From: Sphingobacterium paludis
GTDB lineage: Bacteria > Bacteroidota > Bacteroidia > Sphingobacteriales > Sphingobacteriaceae
Assembly (NCBI RefSeq): GCF_004364125.1
Contig: NZ_SNZV01000009.1
Coordinates: forward strand, 186,001 to 250,000
Length of the DNA: 64,000 nucleotides
Direction: 5' to 3'
Under the pieces are notes generated by a model. That model was not told the origin of the DNA, searched no databases, and was given only the letters and a program-made list of their open reading frames with translations. The stretch's first letter is position 1; each line of letters opens with the position of its first letter. Position numbers and translations under genes: made by a program. Positions 41,141 through 50,571 of the stretch are shown in pieces.

Positions 41141-42142
41141 ATGCAACAGTCCATTTCCTATATCGGAGCATTACGCGTGCTCGCCACCATCTTGGTCATC
41201 CTAATCCACGCGTCCACCGGCTATCTCAATAACTTTCATCCTGCATCTACCGATTGGCATTTCGCCAATGCGCTGAATAGCTTTTCCCGATTCTCGGTGC
41301 CGCTGTTTGTCATGATCTCAGGAGCCCTCCTCTTAAACAAGCAAGAAGATATTGTTGTTTTTTACCAAAAACGGGTGAGCAGAATTTTGGGGCCTTTTGC
41401 CTTTTGGGTTTTCGTCTACCTTGTATACTATTTCTACCGATACACTAATTTTGATGTTCTGCCGCTATCGCGCGTGGCCGAAATCAGTATAGATAAGCTT
41501 TTACATGGGCCTAGTGCACACCTATGGTTTTTGTACATGATTGTCGGCCTCTATCTTGCTGTGCCTTTTTTGCGTATTTTGGTCACCTATAGCCAAGAAC
41601 GAGCGCTATTGATTCTGTTGCTAGTATGGTCACTGTCACTGGTCATCATGGAGAAGAGCTATTATGCATATGTCCCGAAGATAGACCTGACCTTCTTTTC
41701 CGGCTATGCCGGATACATGATTCTTGGCTATTACCTTGCTAAAAAGGCATGGCATATCCCCACGCTATTCTTGGTGTTTCTTATTGCCGCAATCGGTTTA
41801 TTGAATACCTGGGGAACATTTTATATCAGTGAGTCCAATAACGGGTTTTCGCCAACGCTTTACAATTATCTCGGCCTCAACAACGCGATACTAGCCGCTG
41901 CCGTCTTCCTTCTTGTTAAAAAATTAGTGACATGCCCGCTACCATTTGCCTTCGCGTACCTAGACCGTCTTAGCTTCGGTATTTATCTTGTACATATAAT
42001 CGTGCTAAACTATGTGCACCCGCTTATTCCTTTTGATACTTTTCTGAAGATACCGCTGGCTACGCTGCTTACCCTATTGGCATCAAGCGCGATTATCTTC
42101 CTTTTACGCAAAATTCCCTATGTAGCCTATGTGAGCGGTTAG
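41141..42142 (+). CDS. Acyltransferase family 3 membrane protein
   Basis: A 333-residue protein with about ten transmembrane helices. The N-terminal 'GALRVLATILVILIHASTGYL' holds the conserved Arg and His of acyltransferase-3 (OafA-type) enzymes. 'FSRFSVPLFVMISGALLL' and 'LLHGPSAHLWFLYMIVGLYLAVPFLR' are also standard. These enzymes acylate sugars of surface polysaccharides, and the acceptor is unknown here. Single gene; it overlaps the end of the converging MFS gene by 4 bases. Confidence 0.88.
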   Translation: MQQSISYIGALRVLATILVILIHASTGYLNNFHPASTDWHFANALNSFSRFSVPLFVMISGALLLNKQEDIVVFYQKRVSRILGPFAFWVFVYLVYYFYRYTNFDVLPLSRVAEISIDKLLHGPSAHLWFLYMIVGLYLAVPFLRILVTYSQERALLILLLVWSLSLVIMEKSYYAYVPKIDLTFFSGYAGYMILGYYLAKKAWHIPTLFLVFLIAAIGLLNTWGTFYISESNNGFSPTLYNYLGLNNAILAAAVFLLVKKLVTCPLPFAFAYLDRLSFGIYLVHIIVLNYVHPLIPFDTFLKIPLATLLTLLASSAIIFLLRKIPYVAYVSG

Positions 42143-43338
42143 GATATTTCTGTGGGGTATGCTCGCTGCTTGGAAAATAGCAGATGTGCCACAAGCGCCA
42201 ACAGACTAAACAAAGCACCTACGGCGCATACAGCGGGCCAACCAGCTTGCTCCCAAGCAAGCGCTGCCAGGTAGGTGCCGAGCGAGCCGCCCATGAAATA
42301 GCAAACCATATACACGGTATTCAAACGACTTGTCGCATTGGTCGGTATCGAAAAATAGTCGGTTTGATTCATAATATGGGCGCTTTGCAACCCCAGGTCA
42401 ATCAGGATGATACCAATAATCAAACCGACATAGGTGTTTCTTCCGAAATAGATAAATCCCCAGCTCAACAATAAAATCAGTAGCGAAAAATAGATCAGTT
42501 GATAGATGGAAAACCGTTGATGAAGCCTTCCGACGAAAGCTGCCGCCAAGGCACCTGCGGCACCCACCAAGCCAAAACTTCCAACGATGGAAGCGCCAGC
42601 AAAAAAAGGAGCGCCCTCTAGGTGAAAAACCAAGGTCGTAAAAACGGCAGACATCGCCCCAAAACCCATCGCACCGCGAAAGGCAGCCAACTGTAGCCGC
42701 GGTTCTGTTTTCGCTAGGTGCCAAACGGAGCGCATAAGCGAAATATAGGATCCTTTAAAGTTGGGCTTAAGCTCCGGCAGTAAGAAAAAAACCGATAGCC
42801 AAGTGACGATCATTGCCCCGCCGGCGAGCCCAAACATAGACCGCCAACCCCAATACTGACCAACAATGCCACTAAAAAAACGTGACAACAAGATGCCCAT
42901 AAGCAAACCAGACATCACTAAGCCGATATTGGCAGATTTCTTGTCCGGCAATGAAAGCTCAGCAGCCATCGGTACAAAGATCTGCGGGATGACAGATGTT
43001 ACCCCGATAAAGAAACTGGCAACAAAAAGCATCCATAAACGATCCGCAAATGTCATCAGTAATAACGCCGCTATAACAAGCACCAAGTCAAACAGGATCA
43101 GACGTTTCCGCAATAGTTTATCGCCCAAGGGCACAATGAACAATAAACCACAGGCATAGCCCAGCTGCGTGAGCACCGGAATTTTACTTACCGTGGATTC
43201 GGCTACGTGGAAATCATTCGCAATCAATCCGAGCAGCGGCTGATTATAGTAGTTATTAGCCACCACCAAACCGGAGAGGATAGTCATGAGCCATAAAATG
43301 GCAGGCGTGAGTTGAGGCTTTGAAGATAGCGTTTGCAT
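42139..43338 (-). CDS. MFS transporter, drug/metabolite exporter type
   Basis: A 399-residue, 12-helix transporter. 'NNYYNQPLLGLIANDFHV' in helix 1 and the following loop, the motif A-like 'VPLGDKLLRKRLILFDLVL', and 'LSRFFSGIVGQYWGWRSMFGLAGG' place it with the YnfM/AraJ-like efflux group. Substrate unknown. Single gene, tail-to-tail with the acyltransferase. Confidence 0.9.
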   Translation of the reverse strand: MQTLSSKPQLTPAILWLMTILSGLVVANNYYNQPLLGLIANDFHVAESTVSKIPVLTQLGYACGLLFIVPLGDKLLRKRLILFDLVLVIAALLLMTFADRLWMLFVASFFIGVTSVIPQIFVPMAAELSLPDKKSANIGLVMSGLLMGILLSRFFSGIVGQYWGWRSMFGLAGGAMIVTWLSVFFLLPELKPNFKGSYISLMRSVWHLAKTEPRLQLAAFRGAMGFGAMSAVFTTLVFHLEGAPFFAGASIVGSFGLVGAAGALAAAFVGRLHQRFSIYQLIYFSLLILLLSWGFIYFGRNTYVGLIIGIILIDLGLQSAHIMNQTDYFSIPTNATSRLNTVYMVCYFMGGSLGTYLAALAWEQAGWPAVCAVGALFSLLALVAHLLFSKQRAYPTEIS

Positions 43339-43371
43339 ACAATAGCTTTATAGGCTTGCCAAGGTAGCCAA

Positions 43372-43404
43372 TAAAGAAAAAGCCTGCAATGAGAAGCAGA
43401 CTTT
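43372..43404 (-). terminator. Terminator downstream of the NlpE-like gene
   Basis: On the minus strand AAAGTCTGC pairs with GCAGGCTTT (one T-G pair) around an 8-base loop, followed by TTCTTT. Confidence 0.6.
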
Positions 43405-43421
43405 CCATACTAATTTTGACA

Positions 43422-43880
43422 TTAGGCTTTCTTTTTATAGATGTAGTGGGACGCTAATTCGCCTTCAATAATCTTCCCTTCTTGGTCCAGCTGAAAGAGC
43501 TGGTTCTCCCCCACCTTTAATTTTAGGTTGGTGTCTTTCCCCATCAAATGAATGACAGAACCGTTATCATGCCACATGATTTTGCCGCTGTCTTCCGTCT
43601 TCAAGTCTCTTTCCAGATATTCGCTATGGATTTGGAAGGTTTCATCCTGATTGATCACGATGCTGGTCTTGATGCCGGGACAATCCGCACAAGGCAAGGT
43701 TGCTTCATACGTGCCGGGCCAATCGAGCGAATTTTGGGAGTTATGCGCGTTGTCGGTATGTGCTGTTTCGCCGCCAACGGCGACTGTATCTGCCGTTTGC
43801 TTGCCTCCTGAGGACGACGACGAACCTGTGCAGGCCAGAAAAGACACACATACCGCAGCTAAACCTAGTAATTTTTTCAT
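43422..43880 (-). CDS. NlpE-like copper-resistance/envelope-stress lipoprotein
   Basis: A 152-residue lipoprotein (lipobox FLAC, Cys at about residue 17) with a Ser/Gly-rich linker. The NlpE N-terminal domain shows 'WPGTYEATLPCADCPGIKTSIVI', with the diagnostic CxxC, 'DETFQIHSEYLERD' and 'NQLFQLDQEGKII'. In E. coli, NlpE signals surface adhesion and lipoprotein sorting defects to Cpx; this protein has only the N-terminal half, as is usual in Bacteroidota. Outer-membrane lipoprotein, single gene. Confidence 0.88.
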   Translation of the reverse strand: MKKLLGLAAVCVSFLACTGSSSSSGGKQTADTVAVGGETAHTDNAHNSQNSLDWPGTYEATLPCADCPGIKTSIVINQDETFQIHSEYLERDLKTEDSGKIMWHDNGSVIHLMGKDTNLKLKVGENQLFQLDQEGKIIEGELASHYIYKKKA

Positions 43881-43938
43881 CTTTGCTTTTTTGCTATACC
43901 AGCAAATTGTCTGCCAGTATGCGAGTCACGCTTGGTGC

Positions 43939-43971
43939 AAAAAAAAAGAGCGCGCCAAAACTGACACGCTC
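43939..43971 (-). terminator. Terminator of the nitroreductase gene
   Basis: On the minus strand GAGCGTG pairs with CGCGCTC (one T-G pair) and is followed by nine T. Confidence 0.75.
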
Positions 43972-43982
43972 CACCCTTTATC

Positions 43983-44546
43983 TTATTGCTCCCAACGAAC
44001 TTTTTCCTCGATGGAGGAGCGCACGGGTTCGCGTGGCTCACTCTCATGATGTCCAAGGTAGAACAAGCCTACACATTTTTGATTGGGCTCAAGTCCTAAG
44101 AACTCGCCAAGATGATTGATCATTCCTGGTGTTGCCCAATAACCGCCAATGCCTATGGAATGCGCGGCGAGCCATAAATTCTGAACGGCACACGACGTGG
44201 CAGCAAGCTCCTCCCATTCGGGCAAATCGCCCGTGTAATTAACCACAATAGCAATCGCCACATTAGCCGTTGTTGCTTTCTTGCCCATGTTAACTTCCGT
44301 CGCTTCCGAATATTTCTCGGCTGGCGTGATCGTTTTGTAGATCCGGCTCAATTCTGCCCCTAAGCGGGTCAAGCCGTCTTTTTGAAACACCACAAAACGC
44401 CATGGCTGCGTGCGTTTGTGTGTAGGAGCAGCATTGGCCGCCTCCAAGATCGTTAGCAGATCTTCCTTGCTGATATCTTGATCGGTAAAACTGTTTTGAT
44501 TGACCGTCCTTCTATAGTGTATGGCTTTTAATACGTCGTTTGTCAT
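43983..44546 (-). CDS. Nitroreductase-family FMN oxidoreductase
   Basis: A 187-residue flavoprotein. 'AIHYRRTVNQNSFTDQDIS' provides the FMN-phosphate Arg pair, 'ANAAPTHKRTQPWRFVVF' the FMN loop, and 'IGGYWATPGMINHLGEFLGL' and 'CVGLFYLGHH' the C-terminal signature. It uses NAD(P)H to reduce nitro compounds or quinones. Closest in form to the YdjA-like subgroup. Cytoplasmic, single gene with its own terminator. Confidence 0.92.
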   Translation of the reverse strand: MTNDVLKAIHYRRTVNQNSFTDQDISKEDLLTILEAANAAPTHKRTQPWRFVVFQKDGLTRLGAELSRIYKTITPAEKYSEATEVNMGKKATTANVAIAIVVNYTGDLPEWEELAATSCAVQNLWLAAHSIGIGGYWATPGMINHLGEFLGLEPNQKCVGLFYLGHHESEPREPVRSSIEEKVRWEQ

Positions 44547-44581
44547 TTGTTATATCTTACTGTATTGAATTTATATGTAGT

Positions 44582-44636
44582 AAAAAAACGGCTACGCTGT
44601 CAAGCCTTGATATGGCTTAGTATCGCCCAACCGTTT
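44582..44636 (-). terminator. Terminator of pepT
   Basis: On the minus strand an outer stem AAACGG/CCGTTT encloses an inner stem AAGCC/GGCTT, and the right arm runs into TTTTTTT. Confidence 0.65.
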
Positions 44637-44690
44637 GGTATCTTGTGTGGATCAACTTTTGTTTAGTACAAAAATAGATAGTTATCCCTG

Positions 44691-45953
44691 CTAAGCACGT
44701 TCTTCCCAAATGGTAGCAATGTGCAATATCGTGCTTACGGCTTTTTCCATATCCTGACGGCTTACCCATTCCATTTTTCCGTGAAAAGCATGACCACCAG
44801 CGAAAACGTTGGGACAAGGCAAGCCCATAAATGATAGCCTCGAACCATCTGTACCACCGCGGATGCTACGACGCTCTGCGGGAAGGCCGGTGCGAGTAAT
44901 GGCCTCCAACCCCACCTCCATAATCTGGGGATATTGATCTAACACCTCTTTCATGTTTCTGTACTGCTCATTCACGATAAAGTCGTATGTCACGCCTGGA
45001 TACTGCGCAACCACATTTTCCACGATTCCACGCAACTCATCTTCGTGCTTTTCCAAGTTAGCGGTGGCATGGTCTCGGATGATAAAATCAATTTCCGCCT
45101 TATCAACGCCGCCCTGGATATGGTTCGGGTGCACAAAGCCTTCTTTTTTGGACGTCGTTTCAGGCGACAAACGGTCTTTAGGCAGAGCCTGAATGATTTC
45201 AGAAGCGATCTTGACGGCGCTAAGCATCTTTCCTTTGGCGAAGCCCGGGTGTACCGAGACACCGTGAATGCGAACGCGAACGCCATCGGCAGAGAATGTT
45301 TCGTCTTCGATCGTTCCGGCTTTCTCCCCATCCATCGTATACCCGAAGTCGGCACCCAATTTATCCAAGTTTACGTAATTAACGCCCTTTCCGATTTCTT
45401 CATCGGGTGTAAAAAGTATTTTGATGGTTCCATGCTTAATTTCCGGATGCGTCATCAACAGACGTGCCGCATCCATAATCTCCGCCACACCGGCTTTATC
45501 ATCAGCGCCCAGCAAAGTCGTACCGCTAGCCGTGATAATATCATTTCCAATCTGGTTGCTGAGATCCGGATGTTCCTTAAACTTGATCTGCACAGCAGGA
45601 TCATCAGGCAATGCCAAATCCTGTCCTTGGTAGTTGGCGTGAACAATAGGCTTTACATTGTTTCCGGAACAATCCGGCGATGTATCCACATGTGAACAGA
45701 AGCAAATTACCGGAACCTGTTTATCCGTGTTGGAAGGGATAGTAGCATAAACATACCCATATTCATCCAGGTGTGCATCGGCTACGCCCAGCTGCTGCAG
45801 CTCTTCGACCAACATACGGCTTAAGTCTTTTTGCTTCTCTGTAGAAGGAAAGCTAGTAGAATTGGGATCAGATTCCGTATCCACCTGCACGTAGCGCATG
45901 AAGCGTTCTGCCACCTCAAAATCTTTTATCGCATTTATATCGAACGAACTCAT
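44691..45953 (-). CDS. pepT: Peptidase T (tripeptide aminopeptidase)
   Basis: A 420-residue M20-family dizinc aminopeptidase. Metal and catalytic residues are in 'FCSHVDTSPDCSG' (His, Asp), 'TTLLGADDKAGVAEIMDA' (bridging Asp), 'FTPDEEIGKG' (Glu-Glu) and 'FAGGHAFHGKMEW' (His). It removes the N-terminal residue from tripeptides. The ATG at 45953 starts the normal 'FEVAERFMRYVQVDTESDP' N-terminus; the upstream extension of the frame is not family-like. Single gene. Confidence 0.96.
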   Translation of the reverse strand: MSSFDINAIKDFEVAERFMRYVQVDTESDPNSTSFPSTEKQKDLSRMLVEELQQLGVADAHLDEYGYVYATIPSNTDKQVPVICFCSHVDTSPDCSGNNVKPIVHANYQGQDLALPDDPAVQIKFKEHPDLSNQIGNDIITASGTTLLGADDKAGVAEIMDAARLLMTHPEIKHGTIKILFTPDEEIGKGVNYVNLDKLGADFGYTMDGEKAGTIEDETFSADGVRVRIHGVSVHPGFAKGKMLSAVKIASEIIQALPKDRLSPETTSKKEGFVHPNHIQGGVDKAEIDFIIRDHATANLEKHEDELRGIVENVVAQYPGVTYDFIVNEQYRNMKEVLDQYPQIMEVGLEAITRTGLPAERRSIRGGTDGSRLSFMGLPCPNVFAGGHAFHGKMEWVSRQDMEKAVSTILHIATIWEERA

Positions 45954-46075
45954 GTTTATTTGTTTTGATCCTTCAAAAATAGCAAGTTCTGCATAACAAT
46001 GTAAGCTTATTATGCAATTGCTTGTTAGCAAAGCCTATACGCTATCGCGTATTTTAAGGCCTAACAGAAGGCTAT

Positions 46076-46867
46076 TTACTGTTTATCCACCCAACCGAAA
46101 ACTTTTGACAAGACGTCTGTGCTCCGTGTGCCGCCGATATTTTGCCGAATCTTCAATTCTTGATCAGCCACTTTAACGAAAAGACCATCGATGGCGCGTT
46201 GCGTCACGTAGGCTGTCAGGTTTGTCTCCACCTTATTAGAAAACGGCAGACGGTTGTAAGCGGAAGTCAATTGCCCCCAATAATCAGCAACATTGTTCTT
46301 GCCCATTGCCGATTGGATAATGGGCGTAAACCGGCTAGTCAATTCCGTGTTCGTTGTGGTCTTGAAGTATGTAGTGGCCGCATTTTGCTGCCCACTTAAC
46401 AAGATAGCATAGGCATCTTTGATTGTCATTTTAGAAAGCGAATTCACGAAAACAGTACCTGCCTCGGAGACGGCCGTCTCTGCCGCTCTATTCATGCTCG
46501 TGATAAACTGATCGCACAATGAACCCATCCCTACCGACCGCAGCGCCTTTTCCACCTTCTGTGCCTCTTGCGGCATCATGATCTTCACCACGGCGTCGCC
46601 AAGGTAGCCATCTTTAACAGCTAACAATTTAATACTCTCCTGCAAACCATTACCCAGCGCCTGCTTTATCGCACTGTTTGCTTCTGTGGTCGTAATAGTA
46701 GCACTCGTTGTGGATGGCTTTGTCGTGGAGGTCGTGCTTTTTTTTGTAGTATCCGCTGCTGAGCCGAGCTTTTCCAGCACACCTTTAAGCTTGGACGAGA
46801 CCTGCGCTTGTGTAAACGATACCGAAAAAAACAACAGGCCTATGGTGAATATTTTAAAAAATTTCAT
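46076..46867 (-). CDS. DUF4197 secreted protein
   Basis: A 263-residue protein with a Sec signal peptide (ending about TQAQ), a Thr/Ser/Lys-rich linker (about 40-60), and a DUF4197 domain: 'AIKQALGNGLQESIKLLAVKDGYLGD', 'IMMPQEAQKVEKALRSVGMG', 'INRAAETA'-like 'MNRAAETAVSEAG', 'DAYAILLSGQQNAATTYFK', and 'YVTQRAIDGLFVKVADQELKIRQN'. Periplasmic; function of the family is unknown. Single gene. Confidence 0.92.
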   Translation of the reverse strand: MKFFKIFTIGLLFFSVSFTQAQVSSKLKGVLEKLGSAADTTKKSTTSTTKPSTTSATITTTEANSAIKQALGNGLQESIKLLAVKDGYLGDAVVKIMMPQEAQKVEKALRSVGMGSLCDQFITSMNRAAETAVSEAGTVFVNSLSKMTIKDAYAILLSGQQNAATTYFKTTTNTELTSRFTPIIQSAMGKNNVADYWGQLTSAYNRLPFSNKVETNLTAYVTQRAIDGLFVKVADQELKIRQNIGGTRSTDVLSKVFGWVDKQ

Positions 46868-46927
46868 ACAGTTCTTATTTCTTCACACCAAAAGTAGCCA
46901 TTTTTCAAAAAACAAAACACCATGCAT

Positions 46928-47761
46928 CTACCAAGTTAACTCCGCCATGACCGGGAAGTGATCAGACGGGAATTTCCCTAAATATGTATCGGTAAGAATA
47001 CCATATTTACGTACGGTAAAAGGTTTCGTAATAAAGATATGATCGATTCTTCCTTGAGCTTCCAAGTTTTTACCCCATCCGTTGAAGCTGGCATTAGGCG
47101 TGTATACGATCTTGGCTAGGTCGTGCACATCTTGTACCACGCCACTCTTCGCTAAAGTAAAGTAAGCTTCGTTATTTTCATCGACATTGAAGTCTCCGGT
47201 CAATATTAAGGGGAGGTCTTTCGCAAATTCCTTGGCTTTCGCTAAAATTAGCTTAGCACTTTCACGCCGAGCGACTACACCGACGTGATCAAAATGCGTA
47301 TTCATAAAGATAAACTGCTTTCCACTCTTCTTATCTTTGAACACGCCCCAGGTACAGATGCGGGGTAACACAGCATCCCAGCCTTTGTTCGGCTGTTCTG
47401 TGTCGGTTGCTGAAAGCCAAAATGTGCCACTCTTTAACACTGTAAAACGCTTTTCATTATAAAAGATAGCGGAATGTTCCCCCTCTTGCCTTCCATCATC
47501 CCGTCCTACACCAACATAGTTAAAGCCTGGTAAATGCTGTTTGACATCTTGTACCTGCACATAAAATCCTTCTTGAATGCCAAAGATATCAAACTCATGA
47601 AATTTGATCAGGTTTGTTAAGGCTACTTTTCTGTCATCCCACAGGTTTCCGACATCGGAATTTGTCTTCATGCGTATATTGAACGATGCGACGGTCATGT
47701 CTTGTGCCTGCGTGAACAGCATGAAGATAGACAGGATTAAAGACAACATGGTACTTTTCAT
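46928..47761 (-). CDS. Secreted endonuclease/exonuclease/phosphatase-family protein
   Basis: A 277-residue protein with a signal peptide (to about QAQD). EEP motifs: 'VASFNIRMKT', 'FDIFGIQEGFY' (metal Glu), 'MNTHFDHVGVVARRESAKLI', 'LILTGDFNVDENN' and 'FPSDHFPVMAEL' (Asp-His). The wording fits the secreted phosphodiesterase/sphingomyelinase-like group common in Bacteroidota. It follows a GDPD gene on the same strand with a terminator between, and both could salvage phosphate from lipids. Confidence 0.9.
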   Translation of the reverse strand: MKSTMLSLILSIFMLFTQAQDMTVASFNIRMKTNSDVGNLWDDRKVALTNLIKFHEFDIFGIQEGFYVQVQDVKQHLPGFNYVGVGRDDGRQEGEHSAIFYNEKRFTVLKSGTFWLSATDTEQPNKGWDAVLPRICTWGVFKDKKSGKQFIFMNTHFDHVGVVARRESAKLILAKAKEFAKDLPLILTGDFNVDENNEAYFTLAKSGVVQDVHDLAKIVYTPNASFNGWGKNLEAQGRIDHIFITKPFTVRKYGILTDTYLGKFPSDHFPVMAELTW

Positions 47762-47782
47762 AGGAATAAAAGTTTAGTGAAT

Positions 47783-47824
47783 TAAAAAAAAGAGACCTGC
47801 TCTTCCCAAATCGATGCAGGTCTC
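47783..47824 (-). terminator. Terminator of the GDPD gene
   Basis: On the minus strand GAGACCTGC pairs perfectly with GCAGGTCTC across a 15-base loop, followed by TTTTTTTT. Confidence 0.85.
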
Positions 47825-47844
47825 AAAAAGGTTTTCAGCATGTA

Positions 47845-48606
47845 TTATTTACCGAGCAAGCTATGCAAAGCTTCTGGCTCATCAGTAGAGATATAGTCAA
47901 TTTTATTTTCAATAAAATAACGCATATCCTCTTCTTTGTTTACCGTCCATACATTGGTTTTCAATTTCAGCGTTTTTGCCTCTTTAATCCAAGTCGGATT
48001 TTTTTTATAAACGGCAAGATGATAGTCAATACCACTCAATTTTGCTTCCTTGATTTCTTGTGGTGTTTTATCACCCATCAAATAGTGCACCATGGCCGAT
48101 TTATCCAAAGCACGCAATTTCACACAAGCGTCATAGCTAAAAGCAATGTATTCGACCGCTTTTTCCGCCTTCAATTTTTTCACCAAAGCTATCGACAGCT
48201 CTGCGGACTTTAACGTTCTTTCCGTACCTAGCTTATTGGTTTTTAACTCGAAAATAAGCTTCGTGCCCTTATGTTTCAATCCCTCTTGCAAATAAGCTTC
48301 TGCTGTAGGGATGGACTCTCCATTAGGATGTTTTTTCGTTAGCAATTCCTCGTAGGTTGATGTCGCGATGTCTAGGCCATAGAAATCATTATCATGATTC
48401 ACCACCAATACATCATCTTTGGTGAGGTGTACATCGAATTCGCTTCCCCACGCCTTGAGGTTTACAGCCCCCAGTAGGGAGGCTATAGAGTTTTGAGGCA
48501 CCTTGGTGTTTTTCCAAGCGCCCCGATGCGCAATCATCTGTGTCTGTGCAAAGGAAACCAAGCTCATAGTCGAAAAAAGTGTGAATAGCACCAGTGATTT
48601 TTTCAT
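47845..48606 (-). CDS. Secreted glycerophosphodiester phosphodiesterase
   Basis: A 253-residue protein with signal peptide ending about SFAQ. The GDPD pattern is complete: 'MIAHRGAWKNTKVPQNSIAS' (His-Arg-Gly, Asn), 'WGSEFDVHLTKDDVLVVNHD' (Glu-Asp, His), 'LIFELKTNK' (Glu) and a C-terminal 'NVWTVNKEEDMRYFIENKIDYISTDEP'. It hydrolyses glycerophosphodiesters to glycerol-3-phosphate and an alcohol in the periplasm. Confidence 0.94.
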   Translation of the reverse strand: MKKSLVLFTLFSTMSLVSFAQTQMIAHRGAWKNTKVPQNSIASLLGAVNLKAWGSEFDVHLTKDDVLVVNHDNDFYGLDIATSTYEELLTKKHPNGESIPTAEAYLQEGLKHKGTKLIFELKTNKLGTERTLKSAELSIALVKKLKAEKAVEYIAFSYDACVKLRALDKSAMVHYLMGDKTPQEIKEAKLSGIDYHLAVYKKNPTWIKEAKTLKLKTNVWTVNKEEDMRYFIENKIDYISTDEPEALHSLLGK

Positions 48607-48684
48607 TATTATCTACTTTTATTGTTGTATGTCCGAATGTTTTGTAAGACGAATATACCGAATTGAAGTTAACCTAATATTAAA

Positions 48685-49335
48685 TCAACGCTCGCCGTTC
48701 CATTCGCCATAGAATTGTTGCAGAAACGACTCCATAAACTGATGTCGACTGTTAGCGATTTTCTTCCCCGCAGCGGTATTCATCTTATCTCGTAAAAGGA
48801 GTAGCTTCTCGTAGAAATGGTTGATGGTAGGTGCTTGGGTGTTTTTATAGGACTCTTTTGTCAGATGTTGATCCACAGGAATATCAGGATTGTAGATTTC
48901 CCGGTTTTTATAGCCGCCATAATTAAAGGCACGGGCCACGCCTATGGCGCCAATAGCGTCCAGCCGATCGGCATCTTGTACCACTTCCAGTTCTTTCGAG
49001 TGAAAGGTGACTTTGCCCAAAGATGCTTTGAACGACATGTGCAGAATGATATTTTGTACATGCTCAACAATTTCCTTTTCTACTCCTATACGTGTTAAGA
49101 ATTCGCCTGCAATACGCGGCCCGATCTCCTCATCGCCATCATGAAATTTGCTATCGGCAATATCATGCAACAAGGCCGTCAATTCGCACACCATGCGATC
49201 TGCAGACTCTGTTTCCAGCAGCAATTTGGTGTTGTTCCAAACACGCTGTATATGCCACCAATCGTGCCCGGATTCTGCATGTTGTAAACGCTCTTTAACA
49301 AATGTCACGGTTTGTTCGATAAACGAGTCTTGCAT
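48685..49335 (-). CDS. HD-domain phosphohydrolase
   Basis: A 216-residue cytoplasmic protein. Metal ligands of the HD fold: 'SGHDWWHIQRVWNN' (His), 'LTALLHDIADSKFHDGDE' (His-Asp), and 'QDADRLDAIGAIGVARAF' (Asp). It matches the YedJ-like family; substrate probably a nucleotide or related phosphate. It ends a pair with the THUMP methyltransferase, whose stop codon is 5 bases upstream of its start. Confidence 0.9.
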   Translation of the reverse strand: MQDSFIEQTVTFVKERLQHAESGHDWWHIQRVWNNTKLLLETESADRMVCELTALLHDIADSKFHDGDEEIGPRIAGEFLTRIGVEKEIVEHVQNIILHMSFKASLGKVTFHSKELEVVQDADRLDAIGAIGVARAFNYGGYKNREIYNPDIPVDQHLTKESYKNTQAPTINHFYEKLLLLRDKMNTAAGKKIANSRHQFMESFLQQFYGEWNGER

Positions 49336-49340
49336 AGTTC

Positions 49341-50504
49341 TTAGTTTTCTTTTGTGCCTTCGTATAGCTCATATTGAAGCAATCGGCAGTCTAATTTACC
49401 GTTGAAAAATTCAAATCTACGGGATGCACGTAACCCTATTTTTTTGGCCAAATCCGGGTTTCCCGTAAAGACATAGCCACGATAGCCCTTGCATTGCTGC
49501 TTGAGGAAGTCGCCCACCCGTTTGTATGTCTCTTCCAGTTTACTATGTACACCCAAGCGTTCTCCGTATTCCGGATTAAACATAACAACGCCGTTGCCTT
49601 CAGGCACGGTTGTTTCTTCAAAGTCGCCTACCTCAAACGTAATCAGATGCTCCACACCGGCAGTGCGCGCGTTTAGCTTTGCAATTTCAATCGCTTCGGG
49701 AGCGATATCGGATGCTATAATCGGTGGCAGGTTCGTTTTATCGGTAATTTCTTTAATATGGCGGCGCTCTTCAAAAAATACAGCCTCATCATATCCTATA
49801 AAATGCATGAAAGCATAGTTCATGCGCTGTAATCCCGGCACACGGTTTTGCGCCAGCAAAGCCGCTTCTATAGCTAACGTTCCTGATCCGCACATCGGAT
49901 TGACAAATGGCGATTTTTTATCCCAGCCCGTGGCTAGTATTGTTGATGTAGCAAGTGCTTCCAACATAGGTGCTTTGCCCGGATGCTTACGGTAACCGTG
50001 TTTGGCCAACGTTTCTCCCGAGGTATCGATAAAGATCTCTGCCCGCTCTTCCATCCAGTGTAAGTGAACAACAGCCTTATGCATATCCGGACCACTATTT
50101 GGGCGCATACCCTTCTTATCTTTGATACGGTCTACAATAGCGTCTTTTACTTTTACATTCGCAAAAAGTGGCGTAGTAATCGTCTCGTTATGAACGGTCG
50201 ATGTTACGGTGAAATAACTGTCAAATGGGATAATTTCTTCCCAAGCGATAGTAACCAAATTCTGGTAGAGTTCATTGGGATCATTCGCACGAAAAGACTT
50301 GATTTCGTAAAGAATTTGGCTGGCAATGCGAAGATTAAGATTCAATCGAATACACTCATTTACAGACGCTTTTATTTCTACGCCGGTATTAAAAGCACGG
50401 ACGATAGAAAAGCCTAAATCCTTGACTTCCTGCTCCAAATAGGGAGATAATCGTCGATTACAGGTTATAATTACCTTATTGGGGGTGTTGAAAACTTCCA
50501 TCAT
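49341..50504 (-). CDS. THUMP-domain rRNA guanine methyltransferase (RlmL-N/YpsC type)
   Basis: A 387-residue SAM-dependent RNA methyltransferase. An N-terminal ferredoxin-like plus THUMP domain (about 1-160) includes 'ELYQNLVTIAWEEIIPFDSYF'. The Rossmann methyltransferase has motif I 'FVNPMCGSGTLAIEAALLAQN', 'ASDIAPEAIEIAKLNARTAG' and motif IV 'VVMFNPEYGERLG'; the usual NPPYGER is NPEYGER here. The family methylates a guanine N2 in 23S rRNA. Operon with the HD hydrolase. Confidence 0.9.
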   Translation of the reverse strand: MMEVFNTPNKVIITCNRRLSPYLEQEVKDLGFSIVRAFNTGVEIKASVNECIRLNLNLRIASQILYEIKSFRANDPNELYQNLVTIAWEEIIPFDSYFTVTSTVHNETITTPLFANVKVKDAIVDRIKDKKGMRPNSGPDMHKAVVHLHWMEERAEIFIDTSGETLAKHGYRKHPGKAPMLEALATSTILATGWDKKSPFVNPMCGSGTLAIEAALLAQNRVPGLQRMNYAFMHFIGYDEAVFFEERRHIKEITDKTNLPPIIASDIAPEAIEIAKLNARTAGVEHLITFEVGDFEETTVPEGNGVVMFNPEYGERLGVHSKLEETYKRVGDFLKQQCKGYRGYVFTGNPDLAKKIGLRASRRFEFFNGKLDCRLLQYELYEGTKEN

Positions 50505-50571
50505 ATTTTTCCAAAGTTACTTATTCTGCTTAGCAAAAAATGCTTAATTTTACAGTTTAATACGTTTTGAT